DNA from: CAKVOD01 sp964489405
Lineage (GTDB): Bacteria > Bacillota > Clostridia > Christensenellales > UBA1242
Assembly: GCA_964489405.1 (NCBI GenBank)
Contig: CAZAYL010000016.1
Location: forward strand, 1 to 24,440
DNA length: 24,440 nt
Reading direction: 5' to 3'
Every line of letters begins with the position of its first letter. The first letter of the stretch is position 1. Shown piece after piece: positions 1 through 8,582 of this stretch. A program made the translations under genes and the position numbers. A model generated the notes under the pieces. The model was given only the letters and a program-made list of their open reading frames with translations. It searched no databases and had not been told where the DNA came from.

Positions 1-23
1 CTTTGATAATGATATTTTATTTA

Positions 24-660
24 AATAACGTCCTTATTATTGTGGTAAGGTACTCTCCCTATCGTCATTGCGAGCAAAGCGTCGCAATCTCCCGGAAGGG
101 GTCACGGTTGGTTATGGGCGAATATGTACTTTGACCGCGCCAGCAAATAATCAATAACGTCCTTATTTTCGTGGTAAGGTACTTTCCTTATCGTCATTGC
201 GAGGCAGTCAATGGAGTATTGTGCCAACAAGTTTGCTTATCGCACTATGTAATACATTAGGTACGTCTGCTTATACAGACACGCCCATACCTTGACAACG
301 TCGGTGCCAGACGGCACAGGTGCAGGTGTGAGTTGGTGCGGATATGTTGTTGTGAGATGGCAAACAAACCTGCAGTCAAGGCGAGCCTTGCCCGGAAGGG
401 GACGCGGTTGGTTATGGGCGAATATGTACTTTGACCGCGCCAGCAAATAATCAATAACGTCCTTATTTTCATCGTAAGGTACTCTATCTATCGTCATTGC
501 GAGCGAAGCGTCGGTGCCAGACGGCACAGGTGCAGGTGTGGGTTGGTGCGAGTATGTTGTTGTGAGACGGCAACCAAACCTGCAGTCAAGGCGAGCCTTG
601 CCCGGAAGGGCAACCCGCTTCATTATGGCGTACCCACACTCATTGACCGCGCTAGCCACC
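24..660. repeat. Interspersed repeat array, left flank
   Basis: This gene-free stretch is built from overlapping repeats. Unit A (aataacgtcc ... tcgtcattgcgag, about 51 bp) lies at 24-74, 153-203 and 453-503. Unit B (cccggaaggg through the cttattttc that ends inside unit A) lies at 91-170 and again exactly 300 bp later at 391-470. Unit C (tcggtgccagacggcac ... cccggaaggg, 100 bp) lies at 301-400 and again 210 bp later at 511-610 with about five differences. Small inverted repeats occur inside (gtgcc/ggcac around 304-317; caaggc/gccttg around 378-391). The DNA is visibly richer in G+C than the surrounding intergenic DNA. The tcgtcattgcgag core resembles a repeat word common in many bacterial genomes. 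No transposase is present, so a non-autonomous dispersed repeat is the best description. Confidence 0.85.
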
Positions 661-693
661 AACAGCAGTGCGCTTTCGCACCCGCGCTAGCAA

Positions 694-735
694 TAAAAAA
701 AGTACATAGTGGATTTTAACTATGTACCTTTTTCT
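694..735 (+). terminator. Intrinsic terminator, probably bidirectional
   Basis: A perfect 9-bp inverted repeat (gtacatagt 702-710 and actatgtac 719-727) has an 8-nt loop. It is followed by cctttttctttg and preceded by aaaaaaa, so it could work on both strands. It separates the repeat array from the operon that starts at 839. Confidence 0.75.
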
Positions 736-756
736 TTGTATGGCTTGCGATAATAG

Positions 757-785
757 TTGTTTTTTTAAGGTATATGTGATATAAT
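757..785 (+). promoter_or_regulatory. Promoter of the ABC/YwaF operon
   Basis: A -35 box TTGTTT (757-762), a 17-bp spacer and a -10 box TATAAT (780-785) with an extended TGA (777-779). Transcription would start near 792, which excludes the TTG codon at 785 as the start of the first gene and favours the ATG at 839. Confidence 0.75.
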
Positions 786-838
786 TGACAAAATACACAT
801 TGTTTGTCGATGCTGATGAGAAAATTAGGGGAATACAA

Positions 839-2305
839 ATGTTTTACAATATACTAATTATTGTAGCGGTTGTGCTTGCCACAATTATACCGCTTGTTAT
901 TTTTAAAAAGAAAATTGGCGAAGAAAAATTTCGAGTGATTGTCAAAATTCTTTCAGTAGTTTTGTTTTGCTTGGCGTTCATACGAATGTACCTAAATGAT
1001 AGCTTTATTTGGGTCATTAATGGCGGGATTTACGACCAAAAATATTTCCACACGACGGATGTTTTACAAAGTTTGCTCCGTTGGGGAATGTTGTTTGCCT
1101 TTGTCGTGTACCCAAGCGCAACTTTTTTTAAGACAAAAACGCTCAAAAATTTTGCGATGTACTTTTGTTTGCCCGTCGCAATAGTCGCACTTTGCTTTTA
1201 TGATGTATTTCTCAATTACTTCACAACGCCGTCGGGCAGAGCAATTTGGCTTGGTGCGCCGTTCCGTCACATTGAGTTTTCGCTCGAACTTGTGTTGCTG
1301 ATACTTGTTCCACTCATTATGCGCTTTTGCATCGGCGAAAAATTCGATGTCAAGAACAAGAAAGAATGGATAAATTTCTTTGTTTGTTTACCGCTTGGCT
1401 TGCTCGTAACCGTCCCCGTAACGCTTCCGCAGTCGTTATTTGGCTTCACGTCAATGTTTATGATACCTTTCTCGGTGCAAAACTTTGTGTGGATAGGCGT
1501 CATTTTGGTTATGCTTGCGGGAATTTACTTTGCGTTCCGCTTCAAAGACTATGAAACGCGCAGAATGATTTGCACATTTTTAGCGCTGTTCTTATTCTTG
1601 CATTACAACTCAATATATTTGATGGATTTCAAGATGAGTAGACTTCCGTTCCAACTCTGCAATCTTGGCTCATATTTAGTGTTGATTGCGTTACTTATCA
1701 ACAAGCAAGGGTTCTTTAACTTTGTGTTGCTTGCCAATGTCCCAGGCGCAATGATTGCGTATTGCGTGCCAGACATCAGCGAGGGAATGTTGTCATTTTG
1801 GAACATCCACTTCTATATTGAGCACACGTGGGTATTCATCGTACCACTACTTATGGTCGCTTTGCGAATATTCAAGCGCCCAAAACTCGACGCAATCAAG
1901 CACTTTTTCATAGGGTTTAGCATCTATTTTGTGTTTTGTGCGCTTGCAGGCATTTTCGCAAACTGTCTTATGTACATTCCTTATCATCCATTTTGGAACA
2001 AAGCCAACTACTTCTACATTTTTGACACAACAGTACTTGGCGCGCTCCCATTCCTTGGTTTTACAATGAAATGGGGAGTTATGCTCGGTGGGTATACATT
2101 CTACCCACTATATATGCTACTCATTTATGTACTATATTCAGTGTATTGTATGGCGTTCTTCTATGTGTACCGCAAACTTTGTCAATTGGGCGACGACCAC
2201 TTCAGAACGCGACAAATACGGATCGACCTATACGAAAAACGCGGGCGCTACGCTAAGCGCAAAATTCCGCAAAGAGAATACGAACAAGAGGGAAAAATAT
2301 GTTAA
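839..2305 (+). CDS. YwaF/TMEM164-like polytopic membrane protein, duplicated
   Basis: 488-residue membrane protein with many hydrophobic helices. The C-terminal half (about 250-430) carries LPFQLCNLGSY, with Cys at residue 274, then a FWNIH...EHTW segment; this resembles the YwaF family (TIGR02206), related to eukaryotic TMEM164, an acyltransferase in which the equivalent Cys is important. The usual family length is about 220-260 residues. The N-terminal half repeats the same helix pattern (compare FRHIEFSLELVLLILVPLIM with FWNIHFYIEHTWVFIVPLLM) but has LLRWG where the LPxQLC motif should be, so it looks like a degenerate duplicate. The frame stays open back to a TTG at 785, but that codon overlaps the -10 box; ATG 839 has AGGGG 7 nt upstream. 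The stop overlaps the next gene by 7 nt, so it is co-transcribed with the ABC transporter. A lipid-modifying role is only inference. Confidence 0.8.
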   Translation: MFYNILIIVAVVLATIIPLVIFKKKIGEEKFRVIVKILSVVLFCLAFIRMYLNDSFIWVINGGIYDQKYFHTTDVLQSLLRWGMLFAFVVYPSATFFKTKTLKNFAMYFCLPVAIVALCFYDVFLNYFTTPSGRAIWLGAPFRHIEFSLELVLLILVPLIMRFCIGEKFDVKNKKEWINFFVCLPLGLLVTVPVTLPQSLFGFTSMFMIPFSVQNFVWIGVILVMLAGIYFAFRFKDYETRRMICTFLALFLFLHYNSIYLMDFKMSRLPFQLCNLGSYLVLIALLINKQGFFNFVLLANVPGAMIAYCVPDISEGMLSFWNIHFYIEHTWVFIVPLLMVALRIFKRPKLDAIKHFFIGFSIYFVFCALAGIFANCLMYIPYHPFWNKANYFYIFDTTVLGALPFLGFTMKWGVMLGGYTFYPLYMLLIYVLYSVYCMAFFYVYRKLCQLGDDHFRTRQIRIDLYEKRGRYAKRKIPQREYEQEGKIC

Positions 2306-3015
2306 AAATATCGCATTTATCAAAGAGATACGGCAAAAGCACCGTCAAATCAGTCGACGACCTTACGCTAGAATTAAGGAAAGGAGAAGTCTTTGGCTTC
2401 CTGGGGCCAAACGGCGCGGGCAAAAGTACAACAATCAAATGTATTGTCGGCATTTTGCCATTTGAAGAAGGGGAAATTGAAGTTTGCGACGTCAATTTAT
2501 TGAAAGAACCCTTGAAAGCAAAGCAAAACATCGGGTATGTGCCAGACAACCACGCTGTTTTTGAAAGATTGACAGGACGCGAATACGTCAACCACATCGC
2601 AAATTTGTATAATGTTCCCGTCGAACAAATGGAGAAAATCAGTTCCTACTATGTCAAGTTGTTCAAACTCGAGCACGCCTTTGACAACCCAATAAAGAGT
2701 TATTCGCACGGTATGAAACAAAAAATATCCGTCATTGCCGCGCTCGTCCACAACCCAAAATTGTGGATTCTCGACGAACCCCTTACAGGGCTCGACCCGC
2801 AAAGTGCGTACCAACTCAAAAGTGCGATGAGAAAACACGCCGACGATGGAAATACAGTGTTCTTTAGTTCACACATTCTCGACGTCGTCGAAAACCTATG
2901 CGACAGAGTTTGCATTATAAAGAAAGGTAAACTGCAAGGCATTTTTGACATTCACGAACTAAAAGCGAACAATCAGTCGCTCGAAAAATTGTTTATGGAA
3001 ATCATAGGAGATTAA
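2299..3015 (+). CDS. ABC transporter ATP-binding protein
   Basis: 238-residue nucleotide-binding subunit. Visible motifs are Walker A GPNGAGKST (36-44), an ABC signature of the degenerate form YSHGMKQKI (135-143, in place of LSGGQ), Walker B LWILDEP with Asp159/Glu160, the D-loop GLD and the switch His192 in SSH. This form is typical of CcmA/YtrB-like ATPases that drive ABC-2 type exporters. The gene overlaps the upstream membrane protein by 7 nt and ends 1 nt before the permease, so the ATPase most likely partners that permease. Length is normal for a single nucleotide-binding subunit. The substrate cannot be told from the sequence. Confidence 0.95.
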   Translation: MLKISHLSKRYGKSTVKSVDDLTLELRKGEVFGFLGPNGAGKSTTIKCIVGILPFEEGEIEVCDVNLLKEPLKAKQNIGYVPDNHAVFERLTGREYVNHIANLYNVPVEQMEKISSYYVKLFKLEHAFDNPIKSYSHGMKQKISVIAALVHNPKLWILDEPLTGLDPQSAYQLKSAMRKHADDGNTVFFSSHILDVVENLCDRVCIIKKGKLQGIFDIHELKANNQSLEKLFMEIIGD

Positions 3016-3016
3016 A

Positions 3017-4618
3017 GTGGAAAAATCACAAATTTCAAAACTTTTTAGACTGCAACTAGACAATAGATACACACTCTTTAAACAACGTGATTGGAAACTC
3101 GCTTCAAAGCAAATTTTCAAATATCTTGTTCTTGTTGCGCTAATAACACTTGCGCTGTATTTGGTGTTGAACAAAATTGTATTTTTGCTCGCAATCAAAA
3201 TCAACGCGCAAATGATTGCGACAGTCATTTTGTTCACGCAGGCAATCACATTTTTCTTTGCGCTCGGCAATATTATTCGGACGATGTACCTATCGAAAGA
3301 CAATGAATTATTGATGGTTCTGCCCGTTACATTCAATCAACTTTTTGTGTCAAAAACAATGGTTTTGTATGTCGCGGAACTTATTTTCTCAATAAAATTC
3401 GTGTTGCCTGTGTTTTTGGCGCTTGGCTTCTTGGGGAAATTGTCAATATTATATTTTGTGATGATTTTATTTGTCATTCCAATTTTGCCACTGCTACCAA
3501 TAGCGCTTGCGTGTCTTATCAGTATACCGACGATTTTTGTAGTTAAGTTCCTAAAAAAGCACACTATACTATCGATTTTGACAGTATTAGTGCTTGTTGC
3601 GACAATTTTTGTGCTATATATGGTGCTTGTCGGCAAAGTGTCAGGAGCGTTCAACATCGCCGAAAAACAAATCGAAACAGGTTTTAGAATTAACCGCTTT
3701 GTCGAACACTTCGGTGCAAGTTTGTTTGGCTACTACCAAATTGGGCAAAGTATGCTCAACATTAGTTTGATTTATTATCCTATTTTGTATTGCGTTGTCG
3801 CACTTGGTATTGTGTGCTTGTGCTTGCTAATCATCAAACCTTTCTACTACAAAATCGCGACAATCAGCACCGAACAAACGTCGCGCGTCATTACAAAGAA
3901 AAAACATTTCAAAAAGAGAACGCCATTTGCTGAACTTTTACTCAACGAAACAAGGTCAGTGTTTAGAAGTCCAGGCTACATATTCCAATTTTTCCTTTTC
4001 CCACTTTTTATGCCATTGATTGTATTCACATATGACAAATTGATTTTGTCAATCGCGGTCAATCAGGCGGGGCAAAATATGATTTTTGGCTCACACATTT
4101 TGATACTCACAATCGTCGCACTGATGAGCAATATCATTTCATCAATTGCGATTTCAAAGGAAGGGAGCGTGTTCTACATCGCGAAAACTTCGCCAATTCC
4201 GTTCCGCACACAAGCGCTTGCGAAATTGACGTTCAACGCGATTTTCACAGTCGGCGCAATATTAATTACGACAATTATTTGCTTGTTTTTTACAAGTTTG
4301 CCCGTTTGGGTCGTGCTTGTCAGTAGCTTGACAGCAATTATCCTAAGTCTTGGGCATATATGCCATAGCTTTGATATGGACTTGCAAAAACCCATGCTTG
4401 ACTGGTACGACAATAGCGAAATTTCGACAATCGGCAAAAGTACGACAAAAAGTATGATTTATGCGCTCGTGTTTGGCTTTTTGATGTGCTTGATTGTTAC
4501 ACTAATGGGGAGTTTGGGCATATTTGTCGCGCTCGGAATTAGTATTGTTTACCTTGTTTCAATGCTACATATGCTTGACGTGAGAATAGATTATTACTAC
4601 GATAAAATGGAGATTTAA
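3017..4618 (+). CDS. ABC-2-type exporter permease
   Basis: 533-residue polytopic protein with roughly twelve hydrophobic helices, starting at GTG 3017 with AGGAG at 3006-3010. It is two-fold symmetric in layout: after the first helices comes SKDNELLMVLPVTFNQLFVSK (about 92-112), and in the second half a matching SKEGSVFYIAKTSPIPFRTQ, the cytoplasmic 'LPxxxxxxxxxK' signature seen in large Bacillota ABC exporter permeases. Half one and half two are joined by a basic cytoplasmic stretch (ITKKKHFKKRTPFAELLLNE). It lies 1 nt after the ATPase and 2 nt before the Big_2 protein, so the three are translationally coupled. Substrate unknown; lipid, peptide or surface-polymer export are all possible. Confidence 0.85.
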   Translation: MEKSQISKLFRLQLDNRYTLFKQRDWKLASKQIFKYLVLVALITLALYLVLNKIVFLLAIKINAQMIATVILFTQAITFFFALGNIIRTMYLSKDNELLMVLPVTFNQLFVSKTMVLYVAELIFSIKFVLPVFLALGFLGKLSILYFVMILFVIPILPLLPIALACLISIPTIFVVKFLKKHTILSILTVLVLVATIFVLYMVLVGKVSGAFNIAEKQIETGFRINRFVEHFGASLFGYYQIGQSMLNISLIYYPILYCVVALGIVCLCLLIIKPFYYKIATISTEQTSRVITKKKHFKKRTPFAELLLNETRSVFRSPGYIFQFFLFPLFMPLIVFTYDKLILSIAVNQAGQNMIFGSHILILTIVALMSNIISSIAISKEGSVFYIAKTSPIPFRTQALAKLTFNAIFTVGAILITTIICLFFTSLPVWVVLVSSLTAIILSLGHICHSFDMDLQKPMLDWYDNSEISTIGKSTTKSMIYALVFGFLMCLIVTLMGSLGIFVALGISIVYLVSMLHMLDVRIDYYYDKMEI

Positions 4619-4620
4619 TA

Positions 4621-5631
4621 ATGAAGAAAGTGATAGTTGCGATACTGCTTGTCTTGCCGTTTTTGCTCATCTACTTCATTTCGTTCACAGGGCAGGTTTT
4701 GTCTAAGTACACGCACATCGCGGTGGAAAGGATAACCGTCATTAACGAAATTGGGGACGAATACAAAGAGGACGACATTATAAAAATAGGGCTAAACGAC
4801 GAACTTGACTTAAAAGTTAAGGTGTACCCAGAACTTGCAAGCAACAAAGCTGTTAAAATTGTCAATAGCAACGAAAGTATTTGCCAATTTGATAGCGAAA
4901 GTTTGAAAGTTACAGGTATTGACTATGGTTTTTCGACGTTTATTATCACGTCAGTAGATATGCCGTCTGTGCAATTCAAAATCAAAGTTCAGGTCGCGCA
5001 CGACAAACTAGAAGATTTCAAGATATTTGCATTTGGCAAGGAAATTATCTTTGATTCTAGCAATGTGGCAACCGAAGAAATTTCAGTTACGAAAGGTAAG
5101 GAAATTTCATTTGGTTCTGAGATTATACCAACAACAACATTGCAGGAGTATCGCACGTTGGTTTGGACAAGTAGCGATAATACGATTCTAAAGGCAAAAG
5201 AAAATGGCAAAGTAGTTGCAATCGCTGAGGGTACAGCAATTGTAACAATCAAATCAAAGAAAATAAATGATGACGATTTGGAAATTATTAAATACATCAA
5301 AATAAAAGTAACAAATGAATTTAGTGGTGTAGGTTTCGACTTTGATTCATCAATAGCAGACATTTTTGTAATTACTGACGCAATGCTCGACGCGGATGGA
5401 CAATTCGACTTGACAAGCATCACAAAAATCGGTGCCGACGCACTTGCTAGCGGTATCACGCAAGATAAACTCCAATATCGTGTTGAAAGCGGAAGTTCTA
5501 AATACGTAGACGCAACCGCAATTGCTAGTGGCAAGATAAAAATTTTGGAAAAGAACAAGATGATAGTTGTTAAACTCTATGTTATCAACGAGAGCGTACC
5601 ACGCGATTCTATCACGCTTGAGTGGGAGTAA
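4621..5631 (+). CDS. Membrane-anchored Big_2 Ig-like protein
   Basis: 336 residues. One N-terminal hydrophobic segment (about 4-24) without a lipobox Cys, so it is a signal anchor or signal peptide; the rest is extracytoplasmic. Two Ig-like modules follow: about 35-125 and about 130-235. The second has the clear Big_2 pattern WTSSDNTILKAKENGKVVAI followed by GTAIVTI. A third, less clear beta-rich region fills 235-336. Big_2 domains are cell-surface adhesion or structural folds. The gene starts 2 nt after the permease stop, so it may be an extracellular partner of the exporter, which is an inference from position only. Confidence 0.8.
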   Translation: MKKVIVAILLVLPFLLIYFISFTGQVLSKYTHIAVERITVINEIGDEYKEDDIIKIGLNDELDLKVKVYPELASNKAVKIVNSNESICQFDSESLKVTGIDYGFSTFIITSVDMPSVQFKIKVQVAHDKLEDFKIFAFGKEIIFDSSNVATEEISVTKGKEISFGSEIIPTTTLQEYRTLVWTSSDNTILKAKENGKVVAIAEGTAIVTIKSKKINDDDLEIIKYIKIKVTNEFSGVGFDFDSSIADIFVITDAMLDADGQFDLTSITKIGADALASGITQDKLQYRVESGSSKYVDATAIASGKIKILEKNKMIVVKLYVINESVPRDSITLEWE

Positions 5632-5645
5632 AAAGGAAAAATTTT

Positions 5646-5664
5646 AAAAATTATAAATTTTTTC
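5646..5664 (+). terminator. Possible weak A/T-only terminator
   Basis: A 7-bp inverted repeat made only of A and T (aaaaatt 5646-5652, aattttt 5656-5662) with a 3-nt loop follows the operon end. There is no G-C pair, so function is uncertain. Confidence 0.3.
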
Positions 5665-5737
5665 ATCACTCCCACCAACAAAATGCGTATGCGCTTTGTA
5701 TACTAATACGTATGAAAGATTAAATGTGCATAATCAT

Positions 5738-5766
5738 TTGCAAAAAAACAAAGAATATGTTAGAAT
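5738..5766 (+). promoter_or_regulatory. Promoter of the 848-residue lipoprotein
   Basis: A -35 box TTGCAA (5738-5743), a 17-bp spacer and a -10 box TAGAAT (5761-5766) with extended TGT (5758-5760). The ribosome site AAAGGAG is at 5798-5804, 7 nt before ATG 5812. Confidence 0.75.
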
Positions 5767-5811
5767 ACATTATTCTTTCAAAAAATCGTACATAATCAAA
5801 GGAGAAAAGAA

Positions 5812-8358
5812 ATGAATAGTACAATGAAAAGCGTGTTGTGCGCAATGCTATTGACATTATCATTAGGACTTAGTACTTGTTTTGTAGGTTGCGACGGAGC
5901 AACACTCAAAGTATATCAAGAAAATAGCATAACGCAAATCGCGCGTGGCAATACTCTCGACATTACATATGAAGCCAAAGGGCTCAAAGAAGGCGACAAA
6001 GTCGAGTTGAAAGTTGAGGGCGACGCTACAATCGAACAAACTGAAAATGGGGGCAAATTGACCGCCAACACAGACGCCGAAGTCGGCAGTGAAATCAAAG
6101 TTTGGGCAGAAGCAGGAAGTAAAAAGAGCAAAGCGCTCAAAATCACAGTTATCGACCTTGCACCAACTGCAGTAAGTCTAAACCTTGTTTCGGACAAAAT
6201 TAAAGTTGGGGGCGGGCGCGTAAGTTTCAATGTCGGGCTCACACCAACCTATGCAACAATAAGAAATTATCAAGTGAGCGTTACGAAAATCAATAACGCC
6301 ACACCAACCGACGAAAACAAAAATTGGGCGTCAATTGTAGACGACGAATTTGTTTTGGGTGCAGACGCCCCAGTCGGCACAGTGTTTGAACTCACCGCGT
6401 CAATTGTTGGGCACACCAATATCACAAATACAGCAACAATCACAGTGGTCGAAACAACACCTGTCGACCAAATCGTCGCAAATGATATCACAATCAATAC
6501 AGTGTCAGATTCAAACAAAACGGCAGATATCACAGGTTATTATCAACGCAAAAAGGCGGATACAACTGCCGATATGTTTACATATTCTAGTAGCGATGAG
6601 AATATCGCTAAAGTAAATGTGAGTGGCGCAATCGAAGCGAAAGGGCACGGAGAAGCAACTATAACCGTTTCCGCTCCAGGGTCAACCGCAACGACAACAT
6701 TTAAAGTATTTGTCATTGCACCTCCAACAAGCATCGAACTTGAGGGCGTTTCATCACTCATCACGCAGAAAAGCACATTCAGTTATGGGAAAGTGGACAA
6801 CTTAAGTTTGAACCTTAAGGGAATCAACGCGAACTATACTTGCTCAAATGCGTATACTTTTGATTTTGCAATGTTGGACGACAACGGCAACACAATTAGC
6901 AGTGTCGAAAGTAGCGACATTGCAACCGTTGACAGCAACAATGTAATTACGTTCAAACAAACTGGCAAAGTCCAAATCACAATCAAATCTAATTCAACAC
7001 TCAACAATGTGAAAACAACGGAAGCACAAAAGACTATCGTTGTCAACGTAAATGATGGCGTGAATATCTCGACAGTTGAGCAATTTAAGAACTATGCTTA
7101 TCACAGCACCAAAACTGTTGCCAATATTGTCGGCAATGTATCCTTAACCGAAAGTGAAAATTTTGGAGTCGGCGCTGACGGGACATATTTGACACTTGAG
7201 TTTAGTGGCGACCGCACAATCAATGGTAACGGATACGTGATTAGTACGCAAAATTTACCACTTTCGACGACAGGCTCGGGAGGTGCGGACTTGTTAAGAT
7301 TTATGCCAACGAACACCGAAACGCCATTTAGTGTCAAAATTTATGACTTATCTATTATCGGCTGTGGCGGTGTTTCGGGCAAATATTCGGGGAATATAAG
7401 CGCGGACAACGGCAAGGATGTCGTTGCAACCAACGGCGACTACATCAACACTTATCGTCGCGGATTGCGAATTCGAGGTGCAAGTTATGACGAAGTCAGC
7501 AACAAGACAACTAAAGGATACGTCGAAGATATGGAAGTTTCGAACGTTAGCGTTTCAGGCTTTGACGTTGCAATTAGAATTGACCACGCCGTTGATGGAC
7601 ATATGAGCGATATTAGCGTTTCTAACTGCTACAGCAATGGTATGGAATTTAGCCAGAATACTTTGACGCTCAACAACATCACTTTGGGCCAAGTTGGGGC
7701 ATTCGGTATCGAAATGACACCAGATGATATGAAGGACAAGAAAACGACAAATCCACAAGGAACGGCAGGCGCAAACTATAACGAAACCGCAAGTTTGACA
7801 CTGACAGGGTACATCACTAGTACTAACTACAATAATGGTGCGTCGACAAACTATATGGCGGGACTGTCATCTCAATTGACAATGACTATTCCAAGCCTTA
7901 TAAACGCAATTAATACAGCTATGATTAACCAAGCCACTAAAAATTTGGATGATACAACAAGCGTTGGGGGTAAAAGTCCAAAAACAATTGCACAAGAGAA
8001 GCTCGAAAATATTTTAAGTGCTTGCCTAGAGAAAGAAATAACTACTAGCGAAGGAACGGCGGAAAAAGCGATGAATTTCTATCTTTTGATTTTTGTAAAC
8101 AAAGCGGAAGGTATGGTTTATGATGCGGGCAATACTGAAAATAGGTTCGCGATTTATACTTCAAACGAATCAAGAAATATGATTAGTGTTACGGAAATTT
8201 TGACTGCATGCGCTCAAGACCCGAATTATGATGGGTACAAACAATATCAATACATTCAAATGGATTTAACGACAGGAGACGTTATGGGCAATATTGGGCA
8301 AGTTATACTTGTCAACCAAGCATATGACCCAAATTATACTCCTAGTACAAATGCATAA
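5812..8358 (+). CDS. Surface lipoprotein with Ig-like domains and a beta-helix
   Basis: 848 residues. The N-terminus is a type II signal peptide: Lys6, a hydrophobic core and FVGC, with Cys27 as the likely lipidated residue (Phe at -3 is unusual). Residues about 30-420 are successive beta-sandwich modules; the clearest Big_2 copy is near 250-303 (YSSSDENIAKV ... GHGEATITV). Residues about 425-660 look like a right-handed parallel beta-helix: ITIxGNGY-type turns, YDLSIIG, MEVSNVSVSG, MSDISVSNCYSNG, LTLNNITLG. Residues 660-848 are an unrecognised C-terminal region. Beta-helices of this sort often bind or cleave polysaccharides, but no catalytic residues are evident, so an adhesive or scaffold role is equally possible. 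It is a single-gene unit with its own promoter and a strong terminator at 8396. Confidence 0.8.
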   Translation: MNSTMKSVLCAMLLTLSLGLSTCFVGCDGATLKVYQENSITQIARGNTLDITYEAKGLKEGDKVELKVEGDATIEQTENGGKLTANTDAEVGSEIKVWAEAGSKKSKALKITVIDLAPTAVSLNLVSDKIKVGGGRVSFNVGLTPTYATIRNYQVSVTKINNATPTDENKNWASIVDDEFVLGADAPVGTVFELTASIVGHTNITNTATITVVETTPVDQIVANDITINTVSDSNKTADITGYYQRKKADTTADMFTYSSSDENIAKVNVSGAIEAKGHGEATITVSAPGSTATTTFKVFVIAPPTSIELEGVSSLITQKSTFSYGKVDNLSLNLKGINANYTCSNAYTFDFAMLDDNGNTISSVESSDIATVDSNNVITFKQTGKVQITIKSNSTLNNVKTTEAQKTIVVNVNDGVNISTVEQFKNYAYHSTKTVANIVGNVSLTESENFGVGADGTYLTLEFSGDRTINGNGYVISTQNLPLSTTGSGGADLLRFMPTNTETPFSVKIYDLSIIGCGGVSGKYSGNISADNGKDVVATNGDYINTYRRGLRIRGASYDEVSNKTTKGYVEDMEVSNVSVSGFDVAIRIDHAVDGHMSDISVSNCYSNGMEFSQNTLTLNNITLGQVGAFGIEMTPDDMKDKKTTNPQGTAGANYNETASLTLTGYITSTNYNNGASTNYMAGLSSQLTMTIPSLINAINTAMINQATKNLDDTTSVGGKSPKTIAQEKLENILSACLEKEITTSEGTAEKAMNFYLLIFVNKAEGMVYDAGNTENRFAIYTSNESRNMISVTEILTACAQDPNYDGYKQYQYIQMDLTTGDVMGNIGQVILVNQAYDPNYTPSTNA

Positions 8359-8395
8359 ATTTCCGAAAAATTATTTAAAAAATAGAACAACTACT

Positions 8396-8422
8396 AAATG
8401 GGCGCGAAAGCGTCCATTTTTC
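8396..8422 (+). terminator. Rho-independent terminator of the lipoprotein gene
   Basis: A 10-bp stem (aaatgggcgc 8396-8405, gcgtccattt 8410-8419, one G-T wobble) has a GAAA tetraloop and a tttttc tail. Confidence 0.9.
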
Positions 8423-8444
8423 ATAAAATAGTGCCCCAAAGTAT

Positions 8445-8473
8445 TTGATAATTTTCAAAAATTGTGCTACAAT
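8445..8473 (+). promoter_or_regulatory. Promoter of ftsH
   Basis: A -35 box TTGATA (8445-8450), a 17-bp spacer and a -10 box TACAAT (8468-8473) with extended TGC (8465-8467). It leaves an untranslated leader of about 100 nt. A second, weaker candidate closer to the gene is TTGTAT (8532-8537), 18 bp, TATACT (8556-8561). Confidence 0.7.
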
Positions 8474-8582
8474 ATAACTTGACATTTTTGTCTAGCGCAA
8501 ATTGCGCAGAATAGTTAAAGTTTAAATATTTTTGTATAACTTTACTCAATATAAATATACTATATTATAAGTTGGAGGAATA

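Noticed and set aside
24..660. CRISPR-like or insertion-sequence reading of the left repeats
   Set aside because: Units differ in length, are not regularly spaced by unique spacers, and no cas, transposase or terminal inverted repeats are visible.
237..662. 141-residue minus-strand reading frame across the left repeats
   Set aside because: It is made almost wholly of duplicated repeat DNA, has no ribosome site, and its open frame follows from the 210-bp duplication.
785..838. Upstream TTG start for the YwaF-like protein
   Set aside because: The codon overlaps the -10 box and lacks a ribosome site; ATG 839 has AGGGG at the right distance.
8479..8484. Perfect TTGACA upstream of ftsH as a -35 box
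   Set aside because: No acceptable -10 lies 16-19 bp downstream; it more likely lies in the transcribed leader of the better promoter at 8445-8473.
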